From assembly GCF_029840635.1 (NCBI RefSeq), contig NZ_JAOCCU010000031.1, positions 1-64,000 on the forward strand: 64,000 bases of DNA. The letters run 5' to 3'. Below are positions 1 through 8,045 of the stretch, piece after piece; within the stretch, counting starts at the first letter, position 1; each line of letters starts with the position of its first letter. The notes under the pieces are model-generated. The model searched no databases, was not told the origin of the DNA, and saw only the letters and a list, made by a program, of their open reading frames with translations. The position numbers were made by a program, and so were the translations under genes. Source of the stretch: Mitsuaria sp. GD03876. GTDB taxonomy: Bacteria > Pseudomonadota > Gammaproteobacteria > Burkholderiales > Burkholderiaceae_C.

Positions 1-792
1 CAGCTCGACCAGCCGCGCGTCGAGCAGGCCGGTCTCGCCCGCGTCGGTCATCAGCACGCGCTGGCCGACGCCGGCGTACTGGTCGTCCTGCGAGCCCGGC
101 AGCGGCTGCCACTCGGTGCGGCGCGCCATCCAGACGCGCTCGTCGTCGAAGGCCACGCTGCGCGGATACCGCGTCGGGATCAGCGCCACCGAGGCGCCGC
201 CGTTGGGGAACTCCAGGTGCGCCGCCGCCCAGACCAGGTCGCGCAGGTCGGTCGGGGGCTCGATGTGGATCTCCTTGATCGCGGCGTACGGCACCCAGCA
301 GTAGCGGCCGTTGATCACCGCCTCGAGCACCGGGCCCAGGCGCGAATCGCCGTCGCACAGCCAGTCGAAGGCCTCGCCGTCGATCGTGCCGGCGGTCGCG
401 GGCGCCGCCTCCAGCGCCTGCGCGCGCAGCTGCCGCGCGCCGGCCGCGTCGCCGTCGGCATCCAGCTTGAGCGCATGCACCAGGTTGGCCACCCACTCGG
501 CCGGCTCGCCCATCACCAGCGGCGTGGTGCGGCCCTCGAAGACGGCCTCGCGCACCAGCTCGCACTTGAGCGCCTCGCGGTAGGTGTTGACCATCGCCAG
601 CGTGCCCGCGTCGAGCTCGCCGCAGACCTCCAGCTGCGCGGCCGCCCGCGCCCACTGGCCGGTCAGCGCCAGCAGCTGGAACAGCATCGTGCGCAGCTTG
701 GCGTCCTGCGGCTGCTGGCGCACCTGCGCCTGCGCCGCGGCCAGCGCCTCGGTCGGGCGGCCCGCCGCCAGCAGTTCCTGCACTGCGCTCAT
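1..792 (-). CDS. tagJ: TagJ/ImpE (SciE-type) T6SS accessory protein, 3' end off window
   Basis: Reading leftward from an ATG at 792 the frame stays open to the window edge, giving about 264 residues with no stop. The start MSAVQELLAAGRPTEAL and the helical repeats that follow (AQVRQQPQDAKLR, LLALTGQWARA) match the TPR-like N-terminus of TagJ/ImpE proteins. The later segment with GDSRLGPVLEAVINGRYCWVP and DDERVWMARRTEW matches the family's C-terminal domain. In related systems TagJ binds the TssB sheath protein. It lies 61 bp after hcp2 in the same orientation. The C-terminus is missing only because the window ends. Confidence 0.85.
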   Translation of the reverse strand, partial: MSAVQELLAAGRPTEALAAAQAQVRQQPQDAKLRTMLFQLLALTGQWARAAAQLEVCGELDAGTLAMVNTYREALKCELVREAVFEGRTTPLVMGEPAEWVANLVHALKLDADGDAAGARQLRAQALEAAPATAGTIDGEAFDWLCDGDSRLGPVLEAVINGRYCWVPYAAIKEIHIEPPTDLRDLVWAAAHLEFPNGGASVALIPTRYPRSVAFDDERVWMARRTEWQPLPGSQDDQYAGVGQRVLMTDAGETGLLDARLVEL

Positions 793-853
793 CACTTGCT
801 CCCGTGGAAATTCAATCGCGCGCCGGCCCCGGCGCGGCGCCAGGACCGCACGC

Positions 854-1351
854 TCAGGTGAGGTCGTCGTCGAAGGTGTGCGAGCCGCCCATCTGGCCCT
901 TGGCGCTCTGCGGCCGGTACTCGACCGAGACCTTCTGGAAGCTCATCGCGACGCGTTCCACCGGGTTGCCGTGCTCGTCGGCCTCGATGTCGTAGGAGGC
1001 GATGCGCGCCTTCTCCAGCGTCAGGCAGAAGTAGTCCTCCTGGGCGCCGCCGGCCTTGCGCAGGTAGAGCTTGGCGCTCTTGACCTCGTCGTTGGTCGCC
1101 ACGGCGCTCATCAGCGCGGTGGAGCCGCTGTCCAGCCCCTTGAGGATCACCAGCTGGCGGTAGCTGCGCCGGCCGGTCTGCTGGCCGGCGACCGCGTCGC
1201 CGGCCGCCCCCACGCCCCAGCTGAAGCCGCGCACGACCAGGTCGTTGGCATGGCCCGCGGCGGTGGATTCGCCCTTGACCTTGCCCGCCCGCTTGAGCGA
1301 CAGGTCCAGGTACATGTCGGCGCTGCTCGCGCCGCTGGTCAACGAAGTCAT
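854..1351 (-). CDS. Second Hcp-family protein of the T6SS
   Basis: A 165-residue protein with Hcp-family features: a KGEST loop near residue 20, a central WGVG strand, the segment LRKAGGAQEDYF and a C-terminal FQKVSVEYRPQ strand. Hcp forms hexameric rings stacked inside the T6SS sheath and can carry effectors. The ATG at 1351 is preferred because GGAG lies 6 bases upstream; an in-frame ATG at 1366 has no such site. It follows hcp after 139 bp and is clearly diverged from it. It could be a specialised ring protein paired with a particular effector, which is inference. Confidence 0.8.
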   Translation of the reverse strand: MTSLTSGASSADMYLDLSLKRAGKVKGESTAAGHANDLVVRGFSWGVGAAGDAVAGQQTGRRSYRQLVILKGLDSGSTALMSAVATNDEVKSAKLYLRKAGGAQEDYFCLTLEKARIASYDIEADEHGNPVERVAMSFQKVSVEYRPQSAKGQMGGSHTFDDDLT

Positions 1352-1490
1352 CTTGCGCTCCGGCATGGACAACGGATGAGGGCAGGCGCGCCGTCATGCG
1401 TTGTCCGAGCGCGACGCGGGGCCCGCGAGGGCCGCCGCGCCGCGGAGGTCCGCGAATCGGGGGAACCGGCCAGCGCCGGCCCCAACCGGC

Positions 1491-1970
1491 TTAGCGGGTC
1501 TCGGTCGTGGCCACGTTCCAGCCGAACTTGACCGCGCCGCCCAGGCCGCCCTTGGCGTCTTGGGCCTTGTATTCGAACTCGATGTCCGCATACGACAGGG
1601 CCACGCTCTCGCTGATCTCGCCACCGGCGGAGGCCGACGGGGCGACGTTGGTCACCAGCACTTGCTTGAGGGTGACCTTCAGGAAGTCCTGCTGGCCTTC
1701 GCCGGCCTTGCGGCAGGTCAGGACGGCCTGGTCGAAGTGCTTGCCCGAGGCGCAGGCCTTGGCCAGCACCGGGGAGGCCTTGTCGTAGTAGTGCGCGAAC
1801 ACGAACGAGCCCGGGATGCCCTTGCCCTTGCCGGAACCGGTGCCGGCGTTGGCGGTGCTTTCCTGGCGCACGTCCCACGACCAGGCCAGCAGGTCGATCT
1901 CGCCCTTGTGGTCCTTGTGGGTGGATTCGCCTTCGACTCCGGCGAACTTCAGATTGGCGTCGATCGTCAT
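1491..1970 (-). CDS. hcp: Hcp (TssD), T6SS tube protein
   Basis: A 159-residue Hcp, the usual family length. Visible family marks are the N-terminal KFAGVEGES strand and turn, the WSWDV strand, LTCRKAGEGQQDFL, and the C-terminal YADIEFEYKAQ strand. It is expected to form the inner tube of the contractile apparatus and to be exported. A strong ribosome site (AAGGAG) precedes the ATG. A 218-bp gap separates it from tssC upstream, room for its own promoter, as is common because Hcp is needed in large amounts. Confidence 0.92.
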   Translation of the reverse strand: MTIDANLKFAGVEGESTHKDHKGEIDLLAWSWDVRQESTANAGTGSGKGKGIPGSFVFAHYYDKASPVLAKACASGKHFDQAVLTCRKAGEGQQDFLKVTLKQVLVTNVAPSASAGGEISESVALSYADIEFEYKAQDAKGGLGGAVKFGWNVATTETR

Positions 1971-2188
1971 GATCGGTTTCTCCTTGATGGACTCTTGAAA
2001 ACAGCCTCCGCCGCCCAGGGACGGCGGGAGCCGGGGTTGTCGGACCGGACGGCCCGGATGGCAATTGCCTCGAAAGTTCAGAACGGCGCCTTCGACAGCG
2101 CTCCCTTGGACACGTCGCGCGTCGATAGCGCGCGATTTCTTGGATTAGCGGTGGTCCTCGTCCTCGCCGGCGCGCGCGCCGCGGTGCC

Positions 2189-3688
2189 TCACTTGCCCTT
2201 TTGCGACGGCAGCGTCGAGACCAGCCGCAGCGACACGGTCAGGCCTTCGAGCTGGTAATGCGGACGCAGGAAGAACTTGGACGAGTAGTAGCCCGGGTTG
2301 CCCGGGATCTCCTCGACCACGACCTCCGCGGCGGCCAGCGGCTTTTGCGACTTGGTCGTCTCCGACGAGTTCGCCGGATCGCCGTCGACGTAGTTCATGA
2401 TCCACTTGTTCAGCCACTTCTCCATGTCGCCGCGCTCCTTGAAGGAGCCCACCTTGTCGCGCACGATGCACTTCAGGTAATGGGCGAAACGGTTGCAGGC
2501 GAACAGATACGGCAGCCGCGCGGCCAGGTTGGCGTTGGCGGTGGCGTCCGGGTCGTCGTACTCCGCGGGCTTTTGCAGCGACTGCGCGCCGATGAACGCG
2601 GCGAAGTCCGAGTTCTTGCGGTGCACCAGCGGCATGAAGCCGTTCTTGGCCAGCTCCGCCTCGCGGCGGTCGCTGATGGCGATCTCGGTCGGGCACTTCA
2701 TCGCCACGCCGCCCTCGTCGGTCGGGAAGGTGTGGGCCGGCAGGCCCTCGACCGCGCCGCCCGCCTCCACGCCGCGGATGCGGGTGCACCAGCCGTAGGT
2801 CTTGAACGAGCGGTTGATGTTGGTGGCCATCGCGTAGGCCGAGTTGGCCCAGGTGTACTTCGCGTGCTCGCCGCCGCCGGTCTCTTCCTCGAAGTTGAAC
2901 TCCTCCACGGGGTTCGTCTTCGCGCCGTAGGGCAGCCGGGCCAGGAAACGCGGCATGGCCAGGCCGATGTAGCGCGCGTCGTCCGACTCGCGCAGCGACT
3001 TCCAGGCGGCGTACTCGGGCGTGCTGAAGATCTTGGTCAGGTCGCGCGGGTTGGCCAGCTCCTGCCACGAGCCCATCTGCATCAGCGACGGGTTGGCCGC
3101 GGCGATGAACGGCGAGTGGGCGGCGGCCGAGACCTTGGCGATCTCGCCCAGCAGCTCGACGTCGGGCGGGCTGTGGTCGAAGTAGTAGTCGCCGACGATG
3201 CAGCCGAAGGGCTCGCCGCCGAACTGGCCGAATTCCTCTTCATAGACGCGCTTGAAGATCGGGCTCTGGTCCCAGGCCGTGCCCTTGTAGCGCTTGAGCG
3301 TCTTGCCCAGGTCGTTCTTCGAGATGCTCATCACGCGGATCTTGAGCTGCTCGTCGGTCTCGGTGTTGTTGACCAGGTAGTGCAGGCCGCGCCAGGCCGA
3401 CTCCAGCTGCTGGAACTCGGCGTGGTGCAGGATCGCGTTGACCTGCTCCGAGAGCTTCTTGTCGATCTCCGCGATCATCGACTCGATGGAGACGATGACG
3501 TCGCTGCCGATCAGGTTGGTCTGCGACAGCGCCTGCTGCGCCAGCGTCAGCACCGCCTGCTCGACGGCGGACTTGGCCTCGTCGGTCTTGGGCTTGAATT
3601 CCTTGTTCAGCAGCGAGGCGAACGCGCCGCCTTCGTACTCGATGCCCTGCAGCGATGGCGAGGCTTGTGCGAGGGTCTCATCGGCCAT
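2189..3688 (-). CDS. tssC: TssC, large T6SS contractile sheath subunit
   Basis: A 499-residue protein of standard TssC/VipB length. It carries the family core: HAEFQQLESAWRGLHYLV near residue 90, FGCIVGDYYFDH near 165, and the conserved C-terminal segment ending in a strand with PGYYSSKFFLRPHYQLEGL. TssC assembles with TssB into the cytoplasmic sheath whose contraction drives the Hcp tube. GGAG precedes the ATG. It starts 50 bp after tssB, the usual B-C order. Confidence 0.95.
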   Translation of the reverse strand: MADETLAQASPSLQGIEYEGGAFASLLNKEFKPKTDEAKSAVEQAVLTLAQQALSQTNLIGSDVIVSIESMIAEIDKKLSEQVNAILHHAEFQQLESAWRGLHYLVNNTETDEQLKIRVMSISKNDLGKTLKRYKGTAWDQSPIFKRVYEEEFGQFGGEPFGCIVGDYYFDHSPPDVELLGEIAKVSAAAHSPFIAAANPSLMQMGSWQELANPRDLTKIFSTPEYAAWKSLRESDDARYIGLAMPRFLARLPYGAKTNPVEEFNFEEETGGGEHAKYTWANSAYAMATNINRSFKTYGWCTRIRGVEAGGAVEGLPAHTFPTDEGGVAMKCPTEIAISDRREAELAKNGFMPLVHRKNSDFAAFIGAQSLQKPAEYDDPDATANANLAARLPYLFACNRFAHYLKCIVRDKVGSFKERGDMEKWLNKWIMNYVDGDPANSSETTKSQKPLAAAEVVVEEIPGNPGYYSSKFFLRPHYQLEGLTVSLRLVSTLPSQKGK

Positions 3689-3738
3689 GGTGCTTGCTCC
3701 GTGGGGTCCGTCGATCGGTGGTCTTCACGGCGGCGCGC

Positions 3739-4245
3739 TTACTGCGCGTCGCCTTCGGGTTTCTGGGCCGAGGCCAGGGACTTCAGCAGCGCCTCGTCCT
3801 TGACGACCTTGGCGATGAGCTGCTCGGCGCCGGCCTTGCCGTCCATGTAGGTGATCAGGTTGGCGAGCTGCTGGCGGGCTTCCAGCAGCTGCTTCAGGCC
3901 GTCGACCTTGCGCGCCACCGCCGCGGGCGAGAAGTCGTCCATCGATTCGAAGGTCAGGTCCACCATCAGGTTGCCCTCGCCGGTCAGCGTGTTGGGCACC
4001 GGGAAGGACACGCGCGGCTTCATCGCCTTCATGCGGGCGTCGAAGTTGTCGACGTCGAAGTCCAGGAACTTGCGGTCCGACACCGGCGGCAGCGGCTCGG
4101 TGGGCTTGCCCGACAGGTCCGACAGCACGCCCATCACGAAGGGCAGCTGGACCTTCTTCTCGGCGCCGTAGAGCTCGACGTCGTACTCGATCTGCACGCG
4201 CGGGGCGCGATTCCTGGCGATGAACTTCTGGCTGCTGGTGGCCAT
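3739..4245 (-). CDS. tssB: TssB, small T6SS contractile sheath subunit
   Basis: A 168-residue TssB/VipA. The N-terminus SSQKFIARNRAPRVQIEYD and the segment LPFVMGVLSDLSG are hallmarks of the family, followed by FDVDNFDARM and the helical C-terminus that interlocks with TssC. The ATG at 4245 has a strong AAGGAG site, so the longer open frame upstream (to 5286) is not coding. It lies 68 bp downstream of tssA. Confidence 0.95.
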   Translation of the reverse strand: MATSSQKFIARNRAPRVQIEYDVELYGAEKKVQLPFVMGVLSDLSGKPTEPLPPVSDRKFLDFDVDNFDARMKAMKPRVSFPVPNTLTGEGNLMVDLTFESMDDFSPAAVARKVDGLKQLLEARQQLANLITYMDGKAGAEQLIAKVVKDEALLKSLASAQKPEGDAQ

Positions 4246-4313
4246 GGGGTGCTCCTTGAAGCGTGGATCGGGTGAAAGGTCGAAACGGGGGCGCGGGCTC
4301 GGGACGTTGCCGG

Positions 4314-5339
4314 TCACTCGCTGGGCATGCCGGCGAGCTTCTCGATCTCGTGCACGCCCTCGGGGTTGAGGTCGCGCATGATTTCCAGGAAGTTCTTGCT
4401 CATCAGCCGCTGCGCGCGCTTGATCAGCAGCGGCGCGGGGTTGCTGGGTTCGTGGCGCTCGATCCAGTCGCACACGCGCTGCAGCGCCCGCACCGCGTCG
4501 TCGCGGCTGGCGATCGTGCCCGGCGCGGCGACGGCACCGGCGGCGAAACCGCCGCCGCTGGCCGGCGCGGCGGCCGCGCCGTCGTCGGCCGCGGGCGTCT
4601 CGGCGTCCTGCCCGGTGATCTGGCCGGCGGCCGTCGCCAGCGGCTTGAACAGTCGCAGCAGCGGGGAGAAGTCCGGCGCCTGGCCGACGCCCAGGTGGGC
4701 CTCGATCGCCTCGACGATGCCCTGCACCGCCGGCAGCGCCTCGCGCAGCCGGCCGGCGAAGGCGGGATCGGCGGCGGCGTGCGCGGCCAGCCCGGCCATC
4801 AGGCCCTCGGGCGACGGCACGGCTTCCTCGCCCATCGGATCGGCGTTGCCCAGCGCCAGCTCGACATCGCGCAGCCGGGGGCCGCCGCGCTGGCCGGTCA
4901 GGCTGGCGGCGCGCAGGTCGGCGATGGCGGCCGTGCCGCTGATCAGCGGCTGCAGCGCGTTCAGCCGCATCGTCGGGTCGTCGTGATCGGAGGCGTCCAG
5001 CTGCGGGTGCACCTGGGCCCATTGGCGTTCCAGCAGGCCGCGGATCAGGGCCAGGCCCTGCAGCGCGGCACCCAGGCCGTGCAGCCGGGCGCCCGAGCGC
5101 AGCAGCCAGACGGCCACGCGCAGGTCGCGGGTGCGGCGGGCCAGCGCCAGGGCCTGCTCCTGGACGGCGGACCAGTCCGGGTCCTCGGCGGGGATGACCG
5201 TGTCGCCGTACTGCTGCTCCGGCTTGCCCGCGCCCGCCGCTTCGAGGGCGAGGAACGCAGGGTCGTACTCCAGGTCGGCGCCACAAGGGGCGTCGTCCTG
5301 CAGCGGGGCAAGCAGCGCGTCGAGGTCGAGGTCAGCCAT
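4314..5339 (-). CDS. tssA: TssA, T6SS assembly cap protein (ImpA N-terminal domain)
   Basis: A 341-residue TssA-like protein. The N-terminal ImpA domain shows the typical DDAPCGADLEYDPAFLALE start and the QEQALALARRTRDLRVAVWLL helix. The middle is Ala/Gly-rich and low in complexity. The C-terminal region (RVCDWIERHEPSNPAPLLIKRA followed by SKNFLEIMRDL) is conserved in the family. TssA docks on the baseplate and caps the growing sheath. It is the first gene of the minus-strand operon here. The start at MADLDLDALL is chosen by homology; its ribosome site is weak, and an upstream in-frame extension to 5417 looks non-coding. Confidence 0.9.
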   Translation of the reverse strand: MADLDLDALLAPLQDDAPCGADLEYDPAFLALEAAGAGKPEQQYGDTVIPAEDPDWSAVQEQALALARRTRDLRVAVWLLRSGARLHGLGAALQGLALIRGLLERQWAQVHPQLDASDHDDPTMRLNALQPLISGTAAIADLRAASLTGQRGGPRLRDVELALGNADPMGEEAVPSPEGLMAGLAAHAAADPAFAGRLREALPAVQGIVEAIEAHLGVGQAPDFSPLLRLFKPLATAAGQITGQDAETPAADDGAAAAPASGGGFAAGAVAAPGTIASRDDAVRALQRVCDWIERHEPSNPAPLLIKRAQRLMSKNFLEIMRDLNPEGVHEIEKLAGMPSE

Positions 5340-5647
5340 CGCGTCGGAGGCAGCGGAACAATTGCATGCCACGCACTCTATTGACAGCGGTTGCGGCGCA
5401 CAGTGGTCGAAAGTCACTTTGGGCGGGGCGCCTCCGCTCAGGCTAGGGATTGCCGCGATCGCGGACCCGGGGTGACGCCGACCGGGCGTTCGGACCCCGG
5501 GTCGCCGAGGCCGCCTTCTTGAACGCAGCCGTCAGAAACATTAACAACATGTTTCCGTGCGGGACAAGAACATGGCGCGGTCGCCATACTCCGCCCCCGC
5601 AAGACCTGTCCCCGACGCAAGGGACAGGATCACCAGAGGCCGCGCCC
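5340..5647. promoter_or_regulatory. Divergent intergenic region with a 7-bp-arm palindrome
   Basis: This 308-bp stretch separates tssA (minus) from the lipoprotein gene (plus) and must hold both promoters. At 5535-5555 there is a perfect inverted repeat, GAAACAT and ATGTTTC around a 7-base spacer, in a locally AT-rich patch about 93 bp before the lipoprotein start. This resembles an operator. No open frame here looks coding. Confidence 0.45.
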
Positions 5648-6604
5648 ATGACCCAGAAGACTTCCTCTCCCCTGTCCGCCCCGCTGCCGCCCGACGCCGG
5701 GCGCCGCCAGGCACTCGCCTTCGCGGGGGCGAGCGCGCTCCTGGCCACCCTGTCGGCCTGCGGCGGCGGAGGCGGCGACTCGGCCGGCGCGCCCGCCTCG
5801 CCGGCGGCCCCGGCCCCGCCGCCGACGGCGACGGTCAAGCGCGGCCTGGCCTACGACCTGAAGGACGCCGCCGACTTCAACGCGCTGGCCGGCGGCAGCG
5901 TCGGCTGGTGGGTCAACTGGGCGCTGCAGCCCAACGCGGCCGTCGTCGCGCAGCCGTCGATCGCCGGCGCGATGGAACACGTGCCGATGCTGTGGAACTT
6001 CGACTTCGACACCGCGAAGACCGTCGCGGCGCTGAAGGCGCGGCCGTCGGTGAAGTTCCTGCTGGTGCTCAACGAGCCCAACCTGACCGACCAGGCCAAC
6101 CTGACGCCCGCCCAGGCCGCCGCCCAGTGGCCGCGCTACGAGGAAGTCGCGCGCCAGACCGGCGTCAAGATCGTCGGCCCGGCGATCACCTGGGGCACGA
6201 TGACCGGCTACGCCGATCCGGTGGCCTGGATGGACGCCTTCCTCGCCGCCTACCGCGGCGCCAACGGCGGCCGGGACCCGCAGATCGACGCCCTCGCCTT
6301 CCACTGGTACGACTACGGCCTGGCCGGCCAGCTCGACCGGCTCGTCAAGTACGGCAAGCCGTTCTGGGTCACCGAGATGGCCAACTGGCATTCGCAGAAC
6401 GACGGCGCGCAGATCGACAGCGTCGCCCGGCAGAAGGCGCAGATGGCCGAGATGGTCCAGATCTGCGAGTCCCGCGCCGACGTCGTCCGGTATGCCTGGT
6501 TCACCGGGCGCTGGTCGCCGGACCCGCATTTCACGAGCCTGCTCGGCGCCTCCGGCGTGCTGACCGAGGTCGGCCAGCAGTACAAGGCGCTGCCCAAGGC
6601 TTGA
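5648..6604 (+). CDS. Lipoprotein with Asl1/GH128-like glycosyl hydrolase catalytic core
   Basis: A 318-residue protein. It begins with an Arg-rich Tat-like stretch (GRRQALAFAG) and a lipobox ending LATLSAC, followed by a Gly/Ser/Pro linker to about residue 60. The rest is a predicted TIM barrel with strands WWVNWALQP, HVPMLWNFDF, FLLVLNEPNLTDQ (probable acid/base Glu in NEPN), IDALAFHWYDYG and PFWVTEMANW (probable nucleophile Glu). This pattern fits the glycosyl-hydrolase catalytic-core family (PF11790), known for beta-1,3-glucanases. The substrate is inferred. The protein should be membrane-anchored facing outward. A gene of its own, divergent from the T6SS. Confidence 0.75.
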   Translation: MTQKTSSPLSAPLPPDAGRRQALAFAGASALLATLSACGGGGGDSAGAPASPAAPAPPPTATVKRGLAYDLKDAADFNALAGGSVGWWVNWALQPNAAVVAQPSIAGAMEHVPMLWNFDFDTAKTVAALKARPSVKFLLVLNEPNLTDQANLTPAQAAAQWPRYEEVARQTGVKIVGPAITWGTMTGYADPVAWMDAFLAAYRGANGGRDPQIDALAFHWYDYGLAGQLDRLVKYGKPFWVTEMANWHSQNDGAQIDSVARQKAQMAEMVQICESRADVVRYAWFTGRWSPDPHFTSLLGASGVLTEVGQQYKALPKA

Positions 6605-6682
6605 CGCGGCCGTCACGCCCGCCAGGGCGCGGGAACCTCGATTGCTGATCCCGGGGCATCACCACTTCACGGAGTTGCCCCC

Positions 6683-7264
6683 ATGAACTTCCAAGTCTCC
6701 TCGCATCGCCGCGCCCTGCCCGTCGTCGCCGCCGTCGCGCTCGCCCTGGCCTCGGGCATCGCCGCCGCGCAGGCCACGGCGCCCGCCACCGCGCCCGCTT
6801 CGGAAGCGCGCGCCGCCCATGCCGACAGCAGCTTCCTGAAGAACGCCGCCGAGGCCAACTTCGCCGAGATCAACGCCGCCAACATCGCCTTGAAGAAGGC
6901 CAGCAGCGCGGACGTGAAGACCTTCGCGCAGAAGATGATCGACGACCACAAGAACGCCGACGCGGACCTGCAGACGCTGGCCGCCAGCAAGGGCGTGAAG
7001 CTGCCCACCGACGCGTCGATGGTGCAGAAGGGCAAGGCCAAGATCCTGGAGCAGCGCGACGGCACCAGCTTCGACCACCATTACGCCGAGAACCAGGTGG
7101 GCGCGCACAAGGACGCGGTCAAGCTGTTCGAGAAGGCGTCCAAGGACGCCAAGGACGCCGACGTGAAGGCCTGGGCCGCCAAGATGCTGCCGACGTTGCA
7201 GCACCATTTGCAGTCCGCGCAGGCGCTCGAGCAGAGCACCAAGGCGGCCGACAAGAAGAAGTGA
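6683..7264 (+). CDS. DUF4142 periplasmic protein
   Basis: A 193-residue protein with a clear Sec signal peptide (cleavage after SGIAAAQ, about residue 30) and a DUF4142 domain: SFLKNAAEANFAEINAANIAL, VKTFAQKMIDDHKNADADLQ and HHYAENQVGAHKDAVKLFEKA. The fold is a ferritin-like four-helix bundle whose function is not established; members are common in betaproteobacteria and often stress-linked. The mature protein is Lys-rich and ends KAADKKK. It follows the lipoprotein gene by 78 bp. Confidence 0.85.
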   Translation: MNFQVSSHRRALPVVAAVALALASGIAAAQATAPATAPASEARAAHADSSFLKNAAEANFAEINAANIALKKASSADVKTFAQKMIDDHKNADADLQTLAASKGVKLPTDASMVQKGKAKILEQRDGTSFDHHYAENQVGAHKDAVKLFEKASKDAKDADVKAWAAKMLPTLQHHLQSAQALEQSTKAADKKK

Positions 7265-7270
7265 TCCCGG

Positions 7271-7783
7271 TCAGCGCAGCGCGGCGATCAGCGCCGCCTG
7301 CGCGATCCATCGGCGTCGCTCGACGCCGATCTCCTGCCCGCCGGACGTCGCGAGCACCGCCCGCACGTCCAGCACCGGCACCGCCGCGGCCATCGCCAGG
7401 CGCCGCGTCACCGCCGCCGGCAGCCCGTGGCAGGCCACCGCGCCGTAGAGCCGGCCCAGCATCCGCCCCACCTCCTCCACCGACGCCCCGCCATCGAGCG
7501 CCCGCGCCGGGTCCAGCCGCGTGATCCGCGCGCCGAGCGCCTGTGCCGCCGCGATGAATTGCGGCACCGGTTCGGCCTGCTCGTCGGCGCACAGCACACC
7601 CAGGTGGCGCCCCGCCAGCGGCTGGGGCGACACGCCGCCCCGCGCCGCGCGCTCGAGCTGATCGGCCTGTTGCGCCAGCATCGCCGCCGTCGGCGGCAGG
7701 ACGGACACGGGCGGCGTCGGCAGCGGCGAAGCGGGAGGCGGCATGGTCGGAAGCGGGGCGCGCGGGGCGCGAGGCAGGTGCAT
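7271..7783 (-). CDS. Degenerate carbamoyltransferase-like (OTCase N-domain) protein
   Basis: About 170 residues if started at 7783; the frame is open to 7921 and no start has a good ribosome site. After a Pro-rich N-terminus, residues about 60-165 follow the carbamoyl-phosphate domain of ornithine/aspartate carbamoyltransferases: GRHLGVLC (where enzymes have NLALLFE), FIAAAQALGARITRLDP, SVEEVGRMLGRLYGAVACHG and PVLDVRAVLA. The STRTR carbamoyl-phosphate loop is replaced by ADEQAEPVP, and there is no second domain, so catalysis is very unlikely. A regulatory or binding role is possible. It is divergent from the Crp/Fnr gene. Confidence 0.55.
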   Translation of the reverse strand: MHLPRAPRAPLPTMPPPASPLPTPPVSVLPPTAAMLAQQADQLERAARGGVSPQPLAGRHLGVLCADEQAEPVPQFIAAAQALGARITRLDPARALDGGASVEEVGRMLGRLYGAVACHGLPAAVTRRLAMAAAVPVLDVRAVLATSGGQEIGVERRRWIAQAALIAALR

Positions 7784-7862
7784 GGCGGGGAGCGGCGTCG
7801 AGGCGCGGCAGGCGCGCGCCGGCGGCGAGTGGCGGAGCCTAGTCACCTCGCGAGGACACGCG

Positions 7863-7876
7863 TTGATCGATGTCAA
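7863..7876. promoter_or_regulatory. FNR/Anr-box-like site
   Basis: TTGAT-CGAT-GTCAA matches the FNR consensus TTGAT-N4-ATCAA in 9 of 10 defined positions. It lies between the carbamoyltransferase-like gene and the Crp/Fnr regulator at 8046, about 170 bp upstream of the latter. It fits control by an Fnr-type protein, perhaps the neighbouring regulator itself. A second GATGTCAA half-site occurs near 7973. Confidence 0.5.
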
Positions 7877-8045
7877 CGCCTGGGCCGGGCCGTTTTCGAA
7901 CTTTTCCGGCCGCTGCCTCATTCGAGCTGTCGTTACCGAACCGTCACCGAGGGTTCACCGACTGTTGCGGGCCGATGTCAAGGATTGGCGTCCCCGTTGC
8001 GGGCGCTTCCTAGCATCACCGTCAACCCTTCAACGAGAGACAGTC

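Noticed and set aside
217-861. Long plus-strand frame opposite tagJ
   Set aside because: Arg/Ala/His-rich shadow of the TagJ frame, typical of high-GC antisense frames.
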